DNA of 64,000 nucleotides, taken from contig NZ_VOBQ01000016.1 of NCBI RefSeq assembly GCF_007833165.1, positions 62,001 through 126,000 on the forward strand, in the 5' to 3' direction. Below are positions 63,863 to 64,000 of this stretch, in pieces (the first letter of the stretch is position 1; the number at the start of each line of letters is the position of its first letter). Made by a program: the position numbers and the translations under genes. The notes under the pieces are model-generated. The model had not been told where the DNA came from. It did no database searches and saw only the letters and a program-made list of their open reading frames with translations. This DNA comes from Caenimonas sedimenti. GTDB taxonomy: Bacteria; Pseudomonadota; Gammaproteobacteria; Burkholderiales; Burkholderiaceae_C.

Positions 63863-64000
63863 ATGGCAAACCTCGAAACTCGGTCGGTACAGATGCCGAG
63901 CAGCTTCTTCAAGAGCTCGAAGCGCGAGTACAAGGACTGGCGGTTCGCCATGGTCCGTGAGTTCGTCCAGAACTCCTACGACGCAGGCGCTGCCACCATC
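63863..64000 (+). CDS. GHKL ATPase, N-terminal fragment (partial)
   Basis: Forty-six codons are visible before the window ends. The segment MVREFVQNSYDAGAATI carries the GHKL/Hsp90-type N-box (E-x-x-x-N-S-x-D-A-G), the ATP-binding helix of Bergerat-fold proteins. In accessory regions such proteins are frequent in defence systems; here only fold can be claimed. It begins 3 bases after paralogue B. Confidence 0.65.
   Translation, partial: MANLETRSVQMPSSFFKSSKREYKDWRFAMVREFVQNSYDAGAATI

Noticed and set aside
58498-64000. Direct repeat of the tRNA-Ser 3' end marking the right attachment site
   Set aside because: None seen within the window; it may lie beyond 64000.
1-64000. CRISPR array or complete insertion sequence
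   Set aside because: No regularly spaced repeats and no transposase-like frame were found on either strand.

Overview
The window looks like the chromosome of a high-GC betaproteobacterium of the order Burkholderiales, most likely family Comamonadaceae (Ramlibacter/Variovorax type). This rests on gene content and order (tol operon, minor-pilin operon, rib cluster, Bug-type solute-binding protein), a DnaE whose catalytic Asp numbering matches E. coli, and GC-rich intergenic repeats of the CCCCCT..AGGGGG kind. The species is an inference.

Layout. Bases 1-12,350 hold the end of alaS, a TlpA-like redoxin, a secreted transglutaminase-like protein, an orphan LivK-type binding protein, trmB, gluQ, and a LysR regulator divergent from a pirin-DoxX-flavodoxin-pirin operon. 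A very large membrane/spermidine-synthase fusion and trhO follow. Bases 12,400-17,130 carry dnaE and an ECF sigma factor with an overlapping cupin (ChrR-like) partner. Bases 17,140-35,660 are almost entirely on the minus strand: glyA (behind a probable ZTP riboswitch), nrdR, ribD, the minor pilins fimT-pilV-pilW-pilX-pilY1-pilE, then ribE-ribBA-ribH-nusB, an aminotransferase and ybgC-tolQ-tolR-tolA. The ancestral nrdR-ribD-...-ribH-nusB cluster appears to be split by the type IV pilus minor-pilin operon and by a second FimT-like pseudopilin gene.

Bases 35,650-36,610 are a 950-base gene-poor stretch with a promoter flanked by a perfect dyad, a structured leader, and a run of five consecutive hairpins plus an intrinsic terminator that may be an undescribed RNA. 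A DUF349 protein follows. Bases 39,567-46,734 (minus) are the most striking region: a retron. It consists of an ARM/HEAT-repeat-like protein, a winged-helix/SWIM zinc-finger protein, an msr-msd RNA with perfect 13-bp a1/a2 inverted repeats and a long msd hairpin, and a reverse transcriptase with the NAxxH, YADD and VTG retron motifs. The RT has an N-terminal charged extension and an unusual C-terminal coiled-coil plus hydrophobic (probably membrane) tail. The partner set matches what I recall as retron type XIII.

Bases 46,813-58,355 are housekeeping: mtfA, lpxH, two cyclophilins, an L,D-transpeptidase, a TPR protein, cysS, an AlkA-type glycosylase, accA, tilS, a Bug protein and lysC. A tRNA-Ser(GCT) at 58,404 marks a sharp change. 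From there to the window end the genes are AT-richer, short and mostly unknown (PD-(D/E)XK-like protein, papain-like candidate, XRE regulator with a triple operator, lipoprotein, serine hydrolase, two paralogous small mobile-element proteins, a HAD protein, the start of a GHKL ATPase). This is probably the left end of a genomic island integrated at the tRNA.
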